The notes beneath the pieces are model-generated. The model did no database searches. It was not told the DNA's origin and saw nothing but the letters and a program-made list of their open reading frames with translations. This document shows, piece by piece, positions 27,401-34,017 of a DNA stretch of 64,000 bases. The stretch is from Ketobacter sp963922875 (GTDB taxonomy: Bacteria > Pseudomonadota > Gammaproteobacteria > Pseudomonadales > Ketobacteraceae). How positions within the stretch are numbered: position 1 is the stretch's first letter; the number at the start of each line of letters is the position of its first letter. The stretch is taken from positions 1 through 64,000 of the forward strand of contig CAWUJH010000010.1 of NCBI GenBank assembly GCA_963922875.1, read 5' to 3'. Both the position numbers and the translations under genes were made by a program.

Positions 27401-27444
27401 ACAATAAAGCGCCGGAAATGCAGCATGTGGTCAAACAAACTCAC
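24424..27444 (-). CDS. RND efflux transporter permease subunit
   Basis: A 1006-residue inner-membrane pump of the AcrB superfamily with 12 helices and two large periplasmic loops. The N-terminus MSLFDHMLHFRRFIVAFVGLS is typical of the DUF-type RND branch rather than AcrB proper. In helix 4 the proton-relay site reads LIDNAIVIVES: the first Asp is kept and the second is Asn. In helix 10 VVNNAIVLID has Asn where AcrB has Lys940. Other RND branches share this pattern. Its start overlaps the stop of the adaptor gene. No outer-membrane channel gene is present, so it presumably uses one encoded elsewhere. Substrates are unknown. Confidence 0.9.
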   Translation of the reverse strand: MSLFDHMLHFRRFIVAFVGLSILVGIAAYGTMARQEDPSFPYRPGSIEVVYPGVSAAQIEKLIVEPLEEELLQVEEIDYFRSVSRDNVAIFTILLNDSIYDTDSAWDRVRRAMARAELAFPDGAISMELNDRRMDIPAVVLSVTGSEDPIVLEVAADQIKQRLLSVPGVSRIEIYGEPEKELIIEVDGAELNRLGINRQQVVAALQARNEIIPGGLLNVGEKFIRVNTFSDIQSVEELAIIPIRLPRGQTVPLSAVAQVKMLPKMPAVAQVFHNGERAVQLGIIAVRGQTDIIGFGATLREELKPIAADFAPLNIRETFFQPDFVRARLEDLQGSLVVSTVVIAAVVLLALGWRTGLLVALVLPIVAMITLAIYNLGGGILHQIAIIGIVVSLGILIDNAIVIVESIEKHLREGMEKVAASRLAVKQLAMPLFSSTGTTIAAFIPLLLSKGNTADFTRAIPEMIVIALIVSYVISVMVLPLAAIYWLKRDSRSDVPGSRWIANRVNRIHQYHPFIPLAVVALFLVATATLLPYVKQQFFPSAYRNQIVVDLTFPVGTPVNYTAEKSLQLEQQLQARADVKSVMRAVGTSGPRFYYNLSLTPSAANYSRLMVNTYDAQDNQKVIDWLDQDFQPQMPEATIVAHKLGQGPPMLAPIEVRLQGYNGDDLFKAAQSVMSVLHQNEGARVVRSNMDSGIPELKLAIADYAGSELGITRSDITRQVFSETTGLNSGQYRYSNNPVTMRVRSPQGEFTALESIPSLYLYQGEQVVPLTSVASLQAHWSSAEIHHYNGRPTVNIYSELQPGAAYNQVLSELFAHLEKDPLPASVTLSLGGESEESGDANRAILTSAPVGIGVLLFFMMLQFNSFRRLGIILTTIPLAAVGIIPGLLLMDQPFGFQSLLGVIALIGIVVNNAIVLIDLVDGRLALGETIQKAVKFAIEQRTAPILLTTATTILGLLPLVFSDSTLWPPLASAIISGLAMSTLLTLVAIPSLCILLLKNDQKIVAA

Positions 27445-28505
27445 GGCACAACCTCCACCAACGCGCCGTCAAACAAACGCTGAACACCCGCCGTAACCAC
27501 CCAATCATCCACCGCTAAATCGCCTTTCACTAAAACCTGATTAGCCACTAACCGTTGCGGCTCAACAAAAACCAACTCGACTTTTTGCTGAGGGCTAATC
27601 CGATAAACACCACTGCGGCTGGCGCCCACTTTTACCACCGCACTCAGCGGAAGGGCAATCTGGTGCTCTAGGTATTCGGGAATATGAATATAAGCCGTTT
27701 GACCGGGCAGCACATTGTTATTCGGTAAGCGGATAACCACTGAAGGCAATGCTCCGCGCTCTCGAAAAGGCGTCAGCTCGGTAATCTGTCCAACCATGAA
27801 TTGATCCCGATTAAGGGTTTCCAGTGTGATCTTCACGTCATCCCCCACGGCCAATCGAGCTGCAACGGCGGCACTGGTGGCCACTTCAATTTCAACCTGC
27901 TCAGGATCCGCGATTTGCAGCAGCTCCTGCCCCATTTGAATAACTTCGCCGGGTTCTACCGGGGTGGCGGTCACCACACCTGAAAAAGGCGCCCGGATTA
28001 CCTGTTCTTGATCCTGCTGACTGGCCTGACTGGCTTGCGAACTAGCCGCTTGCTCGGCGGCGACAGCGGCCTGATAAGCACTATCGGTGTTTTCGTATTC
28101 TTGTTTTGAAGCAGCTCCGGCGTCGAATAAAGTCTTTATGCGGTGCACATCTTTTTCGGCTTGAGCCAACTCCACCTTGCTGCGCAACCAGCGTTGGTTA
28201 GCTGCGGAAGCCAGGGCAGAGGCTCCCGGATTATAAATCTTTGCGACAACCTCGCCCTGTTCCACTCGCTGCCCTAAATCCACAAAGCGATCGACTAAGC
28301 GACCATTAATTTGAGGTCGCAATGTCACTCGGTTGGCGGCCCGGGTAGTGCCGACAAAAACCTGGTAAGCCTGTGGTTGCTCTGACGTAATCTGTACGGC
28401 TTTGACCGAAATTTGCGAGTCCGCCTGAACAGTAAAGGCTGCGCTCCAGACCACCATCAAGGCAGCCATTAAAAAGGCCTTTTTGTGCGCTAGAGATCCA
28501 TTCAT
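27441..28505 (-). CDS. RND efflux periplasmic adaptor (membrane fusion protein)
   Basis: A 354-residue periplasmic adaptor. A signal sequence (KKAFLMAALMVVWSAAFTVQA) precedes the lipoyl/barrel-sandwich half motif VTLRPQINGRLVDRFVDLGQRVEQGEVVAKI. A coiled-coil hairpin rich in Ala and Gln (about residues 85-165) follows, then VIRAPFSGVVTATPVEPGEVIQMGQELLQI and a beta-barrel domain. It connects the pump encoded by the next gene to an outer-membrane channel. GGGGAT precedes the ATG at 28505. The gene reads away from tetR, and the divergent region between them holds three palindromes. Confidence 0.9.
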   Translation of the reverse strand: MNGSLAHKKAFLMAALMVVWSAAFTVQADSQISVKAVQITSEQPQAYQVFVGTTRAANRVTLRPQINGRLVDRFVDLGQRVEQGEVVAKIYNPGASALASAANQRWLRSKVELAQAEKDVHRIKTLFDAGAASKQEYENTDSAYQAAVAAEQAASSQASQASQQDQEQVIRAPFSGVVTATPVEPGEVIQMGQELLQIADPEQVEIEVATSAAVAARLAVGDDVKITLETLNRDQFMVGQITELTPFRERGALPSVVIRLPNNNVLPGQTAYIHIPEYLEHQIALPLSAVVKVGASRSGVYRISPQQKVELVFVEPQRLVANQVLVKGDLAVDDWVVTAGVQRLFDGALVEVVP

Positions 28506-28533
28506 TGGTTAATCCCCAATCTGCTTGTATAAT
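28505..28533 (+). promoter_or_regulatory. Likely sigma-70 promoter of the tetR gene
   Basis: TTGGTT (28505-28510) and TATAAT (28528-28533) are separated by 17 bases. The predicted start of transcription falls inside the first palindrome of the adjoining operator, which fits autorepression. The -35 element overlaps the adaptor gene start on the other strand. Confidence 0.5.
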
Positions 28534-28582
28534 TGACAGGATGTCAGAAAATGACAATATGTCAATTAATGACGAGTTGTCA
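28534..28582. promoter_or_regulatory. Triple TetR operator, three TGACA-N3-TGTCA palindromes at 18-bp period
   Basis: Palindromes occupy 28534-28546, 28552-28564 and 28570-28582. The first two are perfect; the third has TGACG in its left arm. Starts are exactly 18 bases apart. They fill the space between the divergent efflux adaptor and tetR genes and overlap the likely tetR promoter, so the adjacent TetR protein probably binds here to repress both directions. Confidence 0.75.
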
Positions 28583-28625
28583 ATCCTTGCCCAACATCTT
28601 GCCAATAGTGGAGGTTTCCCAGCCC

Positions 28626-29285
28626 GTGCAACCGCGCTCAAGAAATGAAACAGAGAAATCAATGCGCCGCCTAAGTATTCTAGAGGGTGCGGAAAAAGTC
28701 TTTTTTAACAAGGGCTTTGACAAGTGCTCCATGGATGACATCGCCAAAGAAGCGGGTCTAAGCCGATCTTTGCTGTATGTGTATTTCAAAGACAAAAATG
28801 ATATTCATCTGGCTTTGTGTCTAAAGGCACTGGAGTCATTCCACAACCGCCAGGAACGCGCCATTCGCAACCACCCAACGGGTCTTGCTCGAATCCGGGC
28901 CTTTGGGGAATCCTATTACCAGTTCTACAAGGAAGAGCCAAATAACTTCAAGCTCCTTTGTGCGCGCATGGGAATGCATAGCGAGCTCCACGCTCACCCG
29001 GAGGAGGCCGAGCTACCGGGCCCGGAGTTGCTGGCACATGCCGAACAACAAAGCATGGAATTGATGGCGCGCTGTCTGCAACAGGGCCTGGACGATGGCA
29101 GCATTGACCCAGAGGTGGTGGTTAACCCGCTGCAAACCGCGATGTTTTTGCGTGGTGCGCTACACGGCGTTATCATGCTACAGGACGCCAGCGGCAGTCG
29201 CCTGTTTGATCGTGTTCAACTGGATCGCGAGGCGCTTATTCGCTATTCCATTGATTGTGTAATCGACAAAATCCGCACCCATTGA
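28626..29285 (+). CDS. TetR/AcrR family repressor of the efflux operon
   Basis: About 220 residues. The helix-turn-helix domain reads ILEGAEKVFFNKGFDKCSMDDIAKEAGLSRSLLYVYFKDK, typical of TetR. The C-terminal ligand domain is divergent. The start is uncertain: GTG at 28626 has GGAGG 11 bases upstream, and ATG at 28662 begins directly at helix 1. Longer frames would run through the operator palindromes and are unlikely. Divergent orientation to an RND adaptor-pump operon, with three palindromes between, is the classic layout of a local efflux repressor. The inducer is unknown. Confidence 0.85.
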   Translation: MQPRSRNETEKSMRRLSILEGAEKVFFNKGFDKCSMDDIAKEAGLSRSLLYVYFKDKNDIHLALCLKALESFHNRQERAIRNHPTGLARIRAFGESYYQFYKEEPNNFKLLCARMGMHSELHAHPEEAELPGPELLAHAEQQSMELMARCLQQGLDDGSIDPEVVVNPLQTAMFLRGALHGVIMLQDASGSRLFDRVQLDREALIRYSIDCVIDKIRTH

Positions 29286-29317
29286 CTAGTTCTACTTTAA
29301 TCGAGGAGATAAAATTC

Positions 29318-29755
29318 ATGCGTTGGAATGTTTATTTATCCGGGGAGATTCACACCGATTGGCGCGAACAAATCATTGCTGGTGCCAACAAACTGGGGCT
29401 ACCGATTCAATTCACCTCAGCCGTTACCGACCATGAAGCCAGCGACGCAGCGGGCGATGTTTTAGGTGCCGAAGGCAACAGTTTTTGGCGTGATCATAAA
29501 TCTGCCAAAGTTAATGGCATTCGTACCCAAAACCTGGTGGAAAAAGCCGATATCGTTGTGGTGAGATTTGGTGATAAGTACAAACAGTGGAATGCAGCCT
29601 TCGATGCCGGTTACTGCGCTGCCCTCGGCAAGCCCTATATTACCTTACACGATGAAACTATTATCCACCCTTTGAAAGAAGTGGATGCAGCCGCGATGGC
29701 CTGGGCTCAGTCTCCAGCTCAGGTTGTGGAGATTTTACAATACGTTGTCAGTTAA
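29318..29755 (+). CDS. ytoQ: YtoQ family protein
   Basis: A 145-residue cytoplasmic protein matching YtoQ: WNVYLSGEIHTDWREQI at the start, then FTSAVTDHEASD, LGAEGNSFWRDHKSAKVN, and EKADIVVVRFGDKYKQWNAAFDAGYCAALGKPY. The fold resembles nucleoside 2-deoxyribosyltransferases, but a function is not established to my knowledge. I chose ATG at 29318, eight bases after GAGGAGAT; a longer frame would overlap tetR. It follows tetR by 32 bases and may be co-transcribed. Its stop is one base from that of the convergent cysteine synthase gene. Confidence 0.85.
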   Translation: MRWNVYLSGEIHTDWREQIIAGANKLGLPIQFTSAVTDHEASDAAGDVLGAEGNSFWRDHKSAKVNGIRTQNLVEKADIVVVRFGDKYKQWNAAFDAGYCAALGKPYITLHDETIIHPLKEVDAAAMAWAQSPAQVVEILQYVVS

Positions 29756-29756
29756 C

Positions 29757-31250
29757 CTAGCGGGGATGCAACCAACCGGGCAACAGCTGATAAGGATCGA
29801 AGTCTTCTACTACTGGCAACTGCACGCCTACTGATTCCAGACGTTTAGGCAGTTCACCGCGAATAACGACTTCGAAAACGTCGCTGCATCCCCCTAACCA
29901 TTCACCACCTATAAAAATCTGCGGTAGAGTTGGCGCTCCCGTCATTTCTTTTAACACAGCCCTTATCTTGCCACCCTTATTGTCCTGCTGATAACAGGCG
30001 GCGTCCACCGCAATCGTTTGGAATGGGACGCCCAAACGATTGAATAATTTTCTCACCGCCCAACAAAACTCACACCATTCCAGGGAAAACATCACCACTG
30101 GCTGCGATGGATCTTTGATCCATTGTTCAACTTGAGCCAGAGTCTCTGGATCCAAGCTTTCGGCCACCGGCTGACTTGCAGGCACACTGGCTTGCCGATC
30201 AAAACGCGCACCTCCGGTGGAAGTTGACAGCGCCATTTCTTCCGCAGTCATGTGAACCGATATATCGTCAAACAATGGGGTTGTTAAATAACGCTCACCA
30301 GTGTCCGGTAACATACACAGGATATTGCTGCCAGGCTTGGCCCTTGCGGCCACTTGTAGGGCACCAGCAAAGGTGGCACCCGCTGAAATCCCCACAAAAA
30401 TGCCTTCCTGGGTGGCTAACTGGCGACAGTAATGCAGCGCGTCCTCCCCTTTTATGGCCAGAAACCCATCTATTGTTTCATGCTGAACCACCTGTTCGGT
30501 AAGTGGCGCAATAAAATCCGGCGACCAGCCCTGCATTAAGTGGGGTCGAAACCAGGGATGACTTTGAATCGGCATACCCTCTACGGCTTTGGGTTGCGCT
30601 TCACCGCTGCTCAGCACCGGCGCATTATCGGGCTCGCACACCATAATGCGAGTGGTAGGACTTTCAGTTTTGAGCACCCTGGATACACCATTTAGGGTGC
30701 CACCAGTACCATACCCGGTAACCCAATAATCCAAGGTCACATCGCTGAAAGCGTCGAGAATCTCCACCGCCGTGGTTCGTGCATGAATATCCGCATTGGC
30801 CGGGTTTTCAAATTGCTTGGACTGCCACCAACCATAATGTCGCGCCAACTCATCGGCTTTCGCCACCATGCCTGATGCTTTCTCTGCAGCGGGAGTCAGG
30901 ATCACCTTAGCTCCCAAAAAACGCATGAGTTTGCGGCGTTCCACACTGAAACTTTCCGCCATGGTAATCACCAGCGGATAGCCCTTTTGCGCGCATACCA
31001 TCGCGAGGCCTATCCCCGTATTGCCACTGGTAGCTTCTATAATGGTTTGACCGGGTTTTAGTTCACCACTTTTTTCCGCCGCTTCTATAACCCCTAACGC
31101 CAAGCGATCCTTAACTGAACCCATAGGATTAAAGGATTCAATTTTTACGTAGAGGTTAACCCCTGCTGGAGCTAATCGATTGATTCTTACCACCGGCGTA
31201 TTGCCAATGGTTTCCAAAATATTGTTTAGACGTTTTGCCGTCATCGCCAT
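29757..31250 (-). CDS. Cysteine synthase fused to a C-terminal glutaredoxin domain
   Basis: A 497-residue fusion. Residues 1-320 form a complete O-acetylserine sulfhydrylase: NPMGSVKDR with the PLP lysine (Lys47), the substrate loop EATSGNTG, GYGTGGTLNG for phosphate binding, and GISAGA. Residues 375-490 form a glutaredoxin with the active site WCEFC (about 392-396), then APTLPQIFIGGEWLGGCSD, the TxxPxxFI and GG glutathione-binding pattern. It would make cysteine from O-acetylserine and sulfide, with the redox domain perhaps linking activity to glutathione. A 50-residue linker joins the parts. The family length is usually about 310, so the fusion is clear. Confidence 0.9.
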   Translation of the reverse strand: MAMTAKRLNNILETIGNTPVVRINRLAPAGVNLYVKIESFNPMGSVKDRLALGVIEAAEKSGELKPGQTIIEATSGNTGIGLAMVCAQKGYPLVITMAESFSVERRKLMRFLGAKVILTPAAEKASGMVAKADELARHYGWWQSKQFENPANADIHARTTAVEILDAFSDVTLDYWVTGYGTGGTLNGVSRVLKTESPTTRIMVCEPDNAPVLSSGEAQPKAVEGMPIQSHPWFRPHLMQGWSPDFIAPLTEQVVQHETIDGFLAIKGEDALHYCRQLATQEGIFVGISAGATFAGALQVAARAKPGSNILCMLPDTGERYLTTPLFDDISVHMTAEEMALSTSTGGARFDRQASVPASQPVAESLDPETLAQVEQWIKDPSQPVVMFSLEWCEFCWAVRKLFNRLGVPFQTIAVDAACYQQDNKGGKIRAVLKEMTGAPTLPQIFIGGEWLGGCSDVFEVVIRGELPKRLESVGVQLPVVEDFDPYQLLPGWLHPR

Positions 31251-31589
31251 TCATCTCATTCGTTAAATAATTATCCTATGCAATCATTGCGGCCACCATT
31301 GTCGCACTGAACACAGATGGATTAACACACACATTGGTTTATGTGATGCCTGAGCTTATTAAGAACACGATAAACGATACTGTCGCAAGTTCCCAGTAAT
31401 TGGTACCATTCTGATAACCAATATGACACTCAGCACTCAGTACCCTTGAAGCCAAATCGCCACAACTGCTGTTTTTAAGCTTACCGGTAAAAGGTGCCGA
31501 CCGCTATTTCTGCATTCTTTAACAGTCGATAGTCTGTTTAGCTAAAGGATCAAAGCCTTTAGCATTGGGCGAATCAACTGAAAATTAAC
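31251..31589. other. Divergent intergenic region before the cysteine synthase fusion and yjgN-like genes
   Basis: This non-coding stretch separates two divergent transcripts and must hold both promoters. I see no convincing -35/-10 pair, riboswitch or RNA gene in it. Its right end leads into a hairpin that covers the next gene's ribosome binding site. Confidence 0.5.
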
Positions 31590-31616
31590 GTGCCAATTGA
31601 GGCCAATTGGAGGCAC
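31590..31616 (+). promoter_or_regulatory. Hairpin that can pair with the ribosome binding site of the yjgN-like gene
   Basis: The arm gtgccaatt (31590-31598) can pair with aattggaggcac (31605-31616), leaving a two-base bulge. The right arm contains the GGAGG (31609-31613) that serves the ATG at 31622. Folding would hide the ribosome site. The stem is short, so the role is tentative. Confidence 0.4.
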
Positions 31617-31621
31617 CTCTC

Positions 31622-32890
31622 ATGCCAGCACAGCTGTTTGAAATTATCTATCTGGGTTCTTTGAGAGAAGACGCTGACCCTGAATCAGCCATTGTGGAAT
31701 TTGCCGCCCTGGCGAAACTGTCAACCAGCGCCGCTCGAACACTTATTGAAGGGCCTGCCCGAATCATAAAAAAAGCGGTGCCAGAGCAGCAACTGGCCGA
31801 ATACATCGAAGCACTGAACCTTATCGGCATGCAAATTGAAGTGAAAAGTTTAAAGGCTTCTAGCGCAGAAAATCAAACTATTGTCTCTGAAAATGCCGCC
31901 ACCTCAACTAAAACCTATCCCTTTGAGTTTCGCGGACAGGCCGGTGAGTATTTCAAGATCTGGATAGTAAATATTTTCCTCACCATTATTTCTCTCGGAA
32001 TCTATTCACCCTGGGCAAAAGTGAGAAACACCCAATATTTTTACAGCAACACCCTGTTGGCCGACAGTAGCTTCAATTACACAGCCAATCCAGTCGCGAT
32101 TTTAAAGGGACGTTTAATCGCCGTAGGATTATTTCTTTTGTACTATCTGGGCGTTCAATTCTACCCAGTTGCCAGTGGTTTATTCGTGTTGATCTTTATG
32201 CCACTTATGCCTTGGCTGGTGATTAAGTCGTTAGCGTTTAACGCCCGCAATAGCATGTACCGTAATGTCGCCTTTAATTTCAATGGCAACTACTGGCAAG
32301 CCGCCAAGATCTACCTGTTATTGCCCGTTCTAATTTTTCTTACCCTGGGTTTGATTTTACCTTATCTGTGGTACCGCCAACAAAAATTCCATGTAGAGCA
32401 CAGCACTTACGGCACCACCAATTTTGAATTCCACGGTCAAGTGGGTGAATACTGGCACTTTACCTTGATTGCGATGACTATAGTCTTTGTCACGGCTGTT
32501 GTTAGTGGCATCCTCGGCTTATTGCTTAATATGCCTTTTATTGCCATTCCAATCATCGTAATCGCTTATGCCTATGTCGTGGGTTATATTTATACCGCCA
32601 GAGCCAATATACTTTTCAATTGCACACGGATTGCCGATATCAGCTTTCTGAATCGCCTTGAGACCAAACAGATGATCTGGATCTTCAGCAGCAATACCCT
32701 AGCTATTTTGTTGAGTTTGGGTCTATTAATTCCTTGGGCTCAAGTGCGTTTAGCGCAGTACCGCGCGCAATGTCTATCACTGACCACAACAACCTCACTC
32801 GACCAGTTCACTGCCGCTGAACAACAAGAAATTTCCGCCCTGGGCGAACAAATGGGCGAGGTTTTTGATATGGATATCTCAATCATTTGA
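31622..32890 (+). CDS. YjgN/DUF898 family membrane protein
   Basis: About 422 residues. An N-terminal cytoplasmic segment of about 95 residues resembles a ribosomal L7/L12-type or vacuolar-sorting small helical domain but is unassigned. It is followed by the DUF898 membrane domain (YPFEFRGQAGEYFKIWIVNIFLTIISLGIYSPWAKVRNTQYFYSNT), which is repeated in part at about residue 265 (FEFHGQVGEYWHFTLI). About eight helices are present. The ATG at 31622 lies eight bases after GGAGG. It overlaps the M48 peptidase start by four bases, an arrangement seen repeatedly for this pair. The function is unknown; a membrane protein controlled by its partner protease is an inference. Confidence 0.8.
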   Translation: MPAQLFEIIYLGSLREDADPESAIVEFAALAKLSTSAARTLIEGPARIIKKAVPEQQLAEYIEALNLIGMQIEVKSLKASSAENQTIVSENAATSTKTYPFEFRGQAGEYFKIWIVNIFLTIISLGIYSPWAKVRNTQYFYSNTLLADSSFNYTANPVAILKGRLIAVGLFLLYYLGVQFYPVASGLFVLIFMPLMPWLVIKSLAFNARNSMYRNVAFNFNGNYWQAAKIYLLLPVLIFLTLGLILPYLWYRQQKFHVEHSTYGTTNFEFHGQVGEYWHFTLIAMTIVFVTAVVSGILGLLLNMPFIAIPIIVIAYAYVVGYIYTARANILFNCTRIADISFLNRLETKQMIWIFSSNTLAILLSLGLLIPWAQVRLAQYRAQCLSLTTTTSLDQFTAAEQQEISALGEQMGEVFDMDISII

Positions 32891-33981
32891 ACGCTACAGA
32901 TACCGCCATCAATGGCTACTATTTTGATGGCAAAAGCTCAAAAAAACATGAAGCTCAGATTACCATCACGGTATCCGGCAAGGTGACCATGCACTTGGCT
33001 AGCCAGCACCATAGCTGTCTGGTCACCAGTTTTGATGAGATCAGCATTTCACCTCGGCTAGGTAACACCCCAAGGGTACTTCGATTTGCTAACAATCAAG
33101 TCTTTGAAACCAACGACAATGAGCTGATCGATCAGGCGCTGCAAAGATTTAATCGTGGTTTTGGACACCGACTAATTCATACATTGGAAAGTCACTGGCT
33201 TATGGTCTTATTGTCGGCCATTATTGTCACGGCCGTTGTCTGGGGGGGAGCCAAATACGGTGTGCCTTGGTTTGCACACCTTGCGGCTAAAGAATTGCCC
33301 GTGGAAAGTAATCAATATCTGGCCCAGGGAGCATTGAAAATTTTAGATGAAACTTATTTTGAACCCTCACATTTAGAACCGCAGCGTCAGCAAGCTTTGC
33401 GCTCCCTGTTTTCAACCTACAGTGAGCAATATCCACAGCAACAATTCGCCTATGAATTTCGACAGACGAAAGATGCAACACCCAATGCCTTCGCATTGCC
33501 GGATGGCACCTTGGTTTTTACCGATACCATGGTGGAGCTTGCCGCAGAAGACAATGAATTAGTGGCGATTTTAGCCCATGAAATGGGACATGTTGTTCAC
33601 CAACATACCTTACGACGAGTAATTCAGGATTCACTACTAACGGTATTAATGGTATTGATCACCGGTGATATTGCCTCGGCCTCCTCCATAATTATCGTCA
33701 TGCCCTCCATGCTATTGGAACTGGCCTACTCCCGCGAATTTGAGACTGAAGCGGATGACTTCGCCTACGAGTTTTTAATCGCGCATGACCTTAGCCCACA
33801 ACTTTTCGCCAACATCATGACTCGGCTGGATCAGTACAAACCAGCCGATGAAAAAGAAAATAGTCAGGAAGAAAGCGATAAAAATATAACAGAAACGCTG
33901 GCCAGTTTCTTATCGACTCATCCCATCACGCGCTCCAGAATTGAAAAATTCAGTGTAGATGCAAGTGTTGAAACCCCTTAA
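32887..33981 (+). CDS. M48 family metallopeptidase, membrane-anchored
   Basis: A 364-residue protease. An N-terminal cytoplasmic domain of about 100 residues precedes one membrane helix (about 104-128). The M48 domain follows with the zinc motif HEMGHVVHQH (about residue 230) and the third ligand region SREFETEADDFAYEF. FALPDGTLVFTDTMVEL matches the family. The start appears to be TTG at 32887, overlapping the YjgN-type stop as TTGA, with only a weak ribosome site, so it depends on translational coupling. It probably degrades membrane or periplasmic proteins and acts with its neighbour. Confidence 0.85.
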   Translation: MNATDTAINGYYFDGKSSKKHEAQITITVSGKVTMHLASQHHSCLVTSFDEISISPRLGNTPRVLRFANNQVFETNDNELIDQALQRFNRGFGHRLIHTLESHWLMVLLSAIIVTAVVWGGAKYGVPWFAHLAAKELPVESNQYLAQGALKILDETYFEPSHLEPQRQQALRSLFSTYSEQYPQQQFAYEFRQTKDATPNAFALPDGTLVFTDTMVELAAEDNELVAILAHEMGHVVHQHTLRRVIQDSLLTVLMVLITGDIASASSIIIVMPSMLLELAYSREFETEADDFAYEFLIAHDLSPQLFANIMTRLDQYKPADEKENSQEESDKNITETLASFLSTHPITRSRIEKFSVDASVETP

Positions 33982-34017
33982 GCAAGACTAACTCCTTCTA
34001 CTCGATAAGGCGCAACA

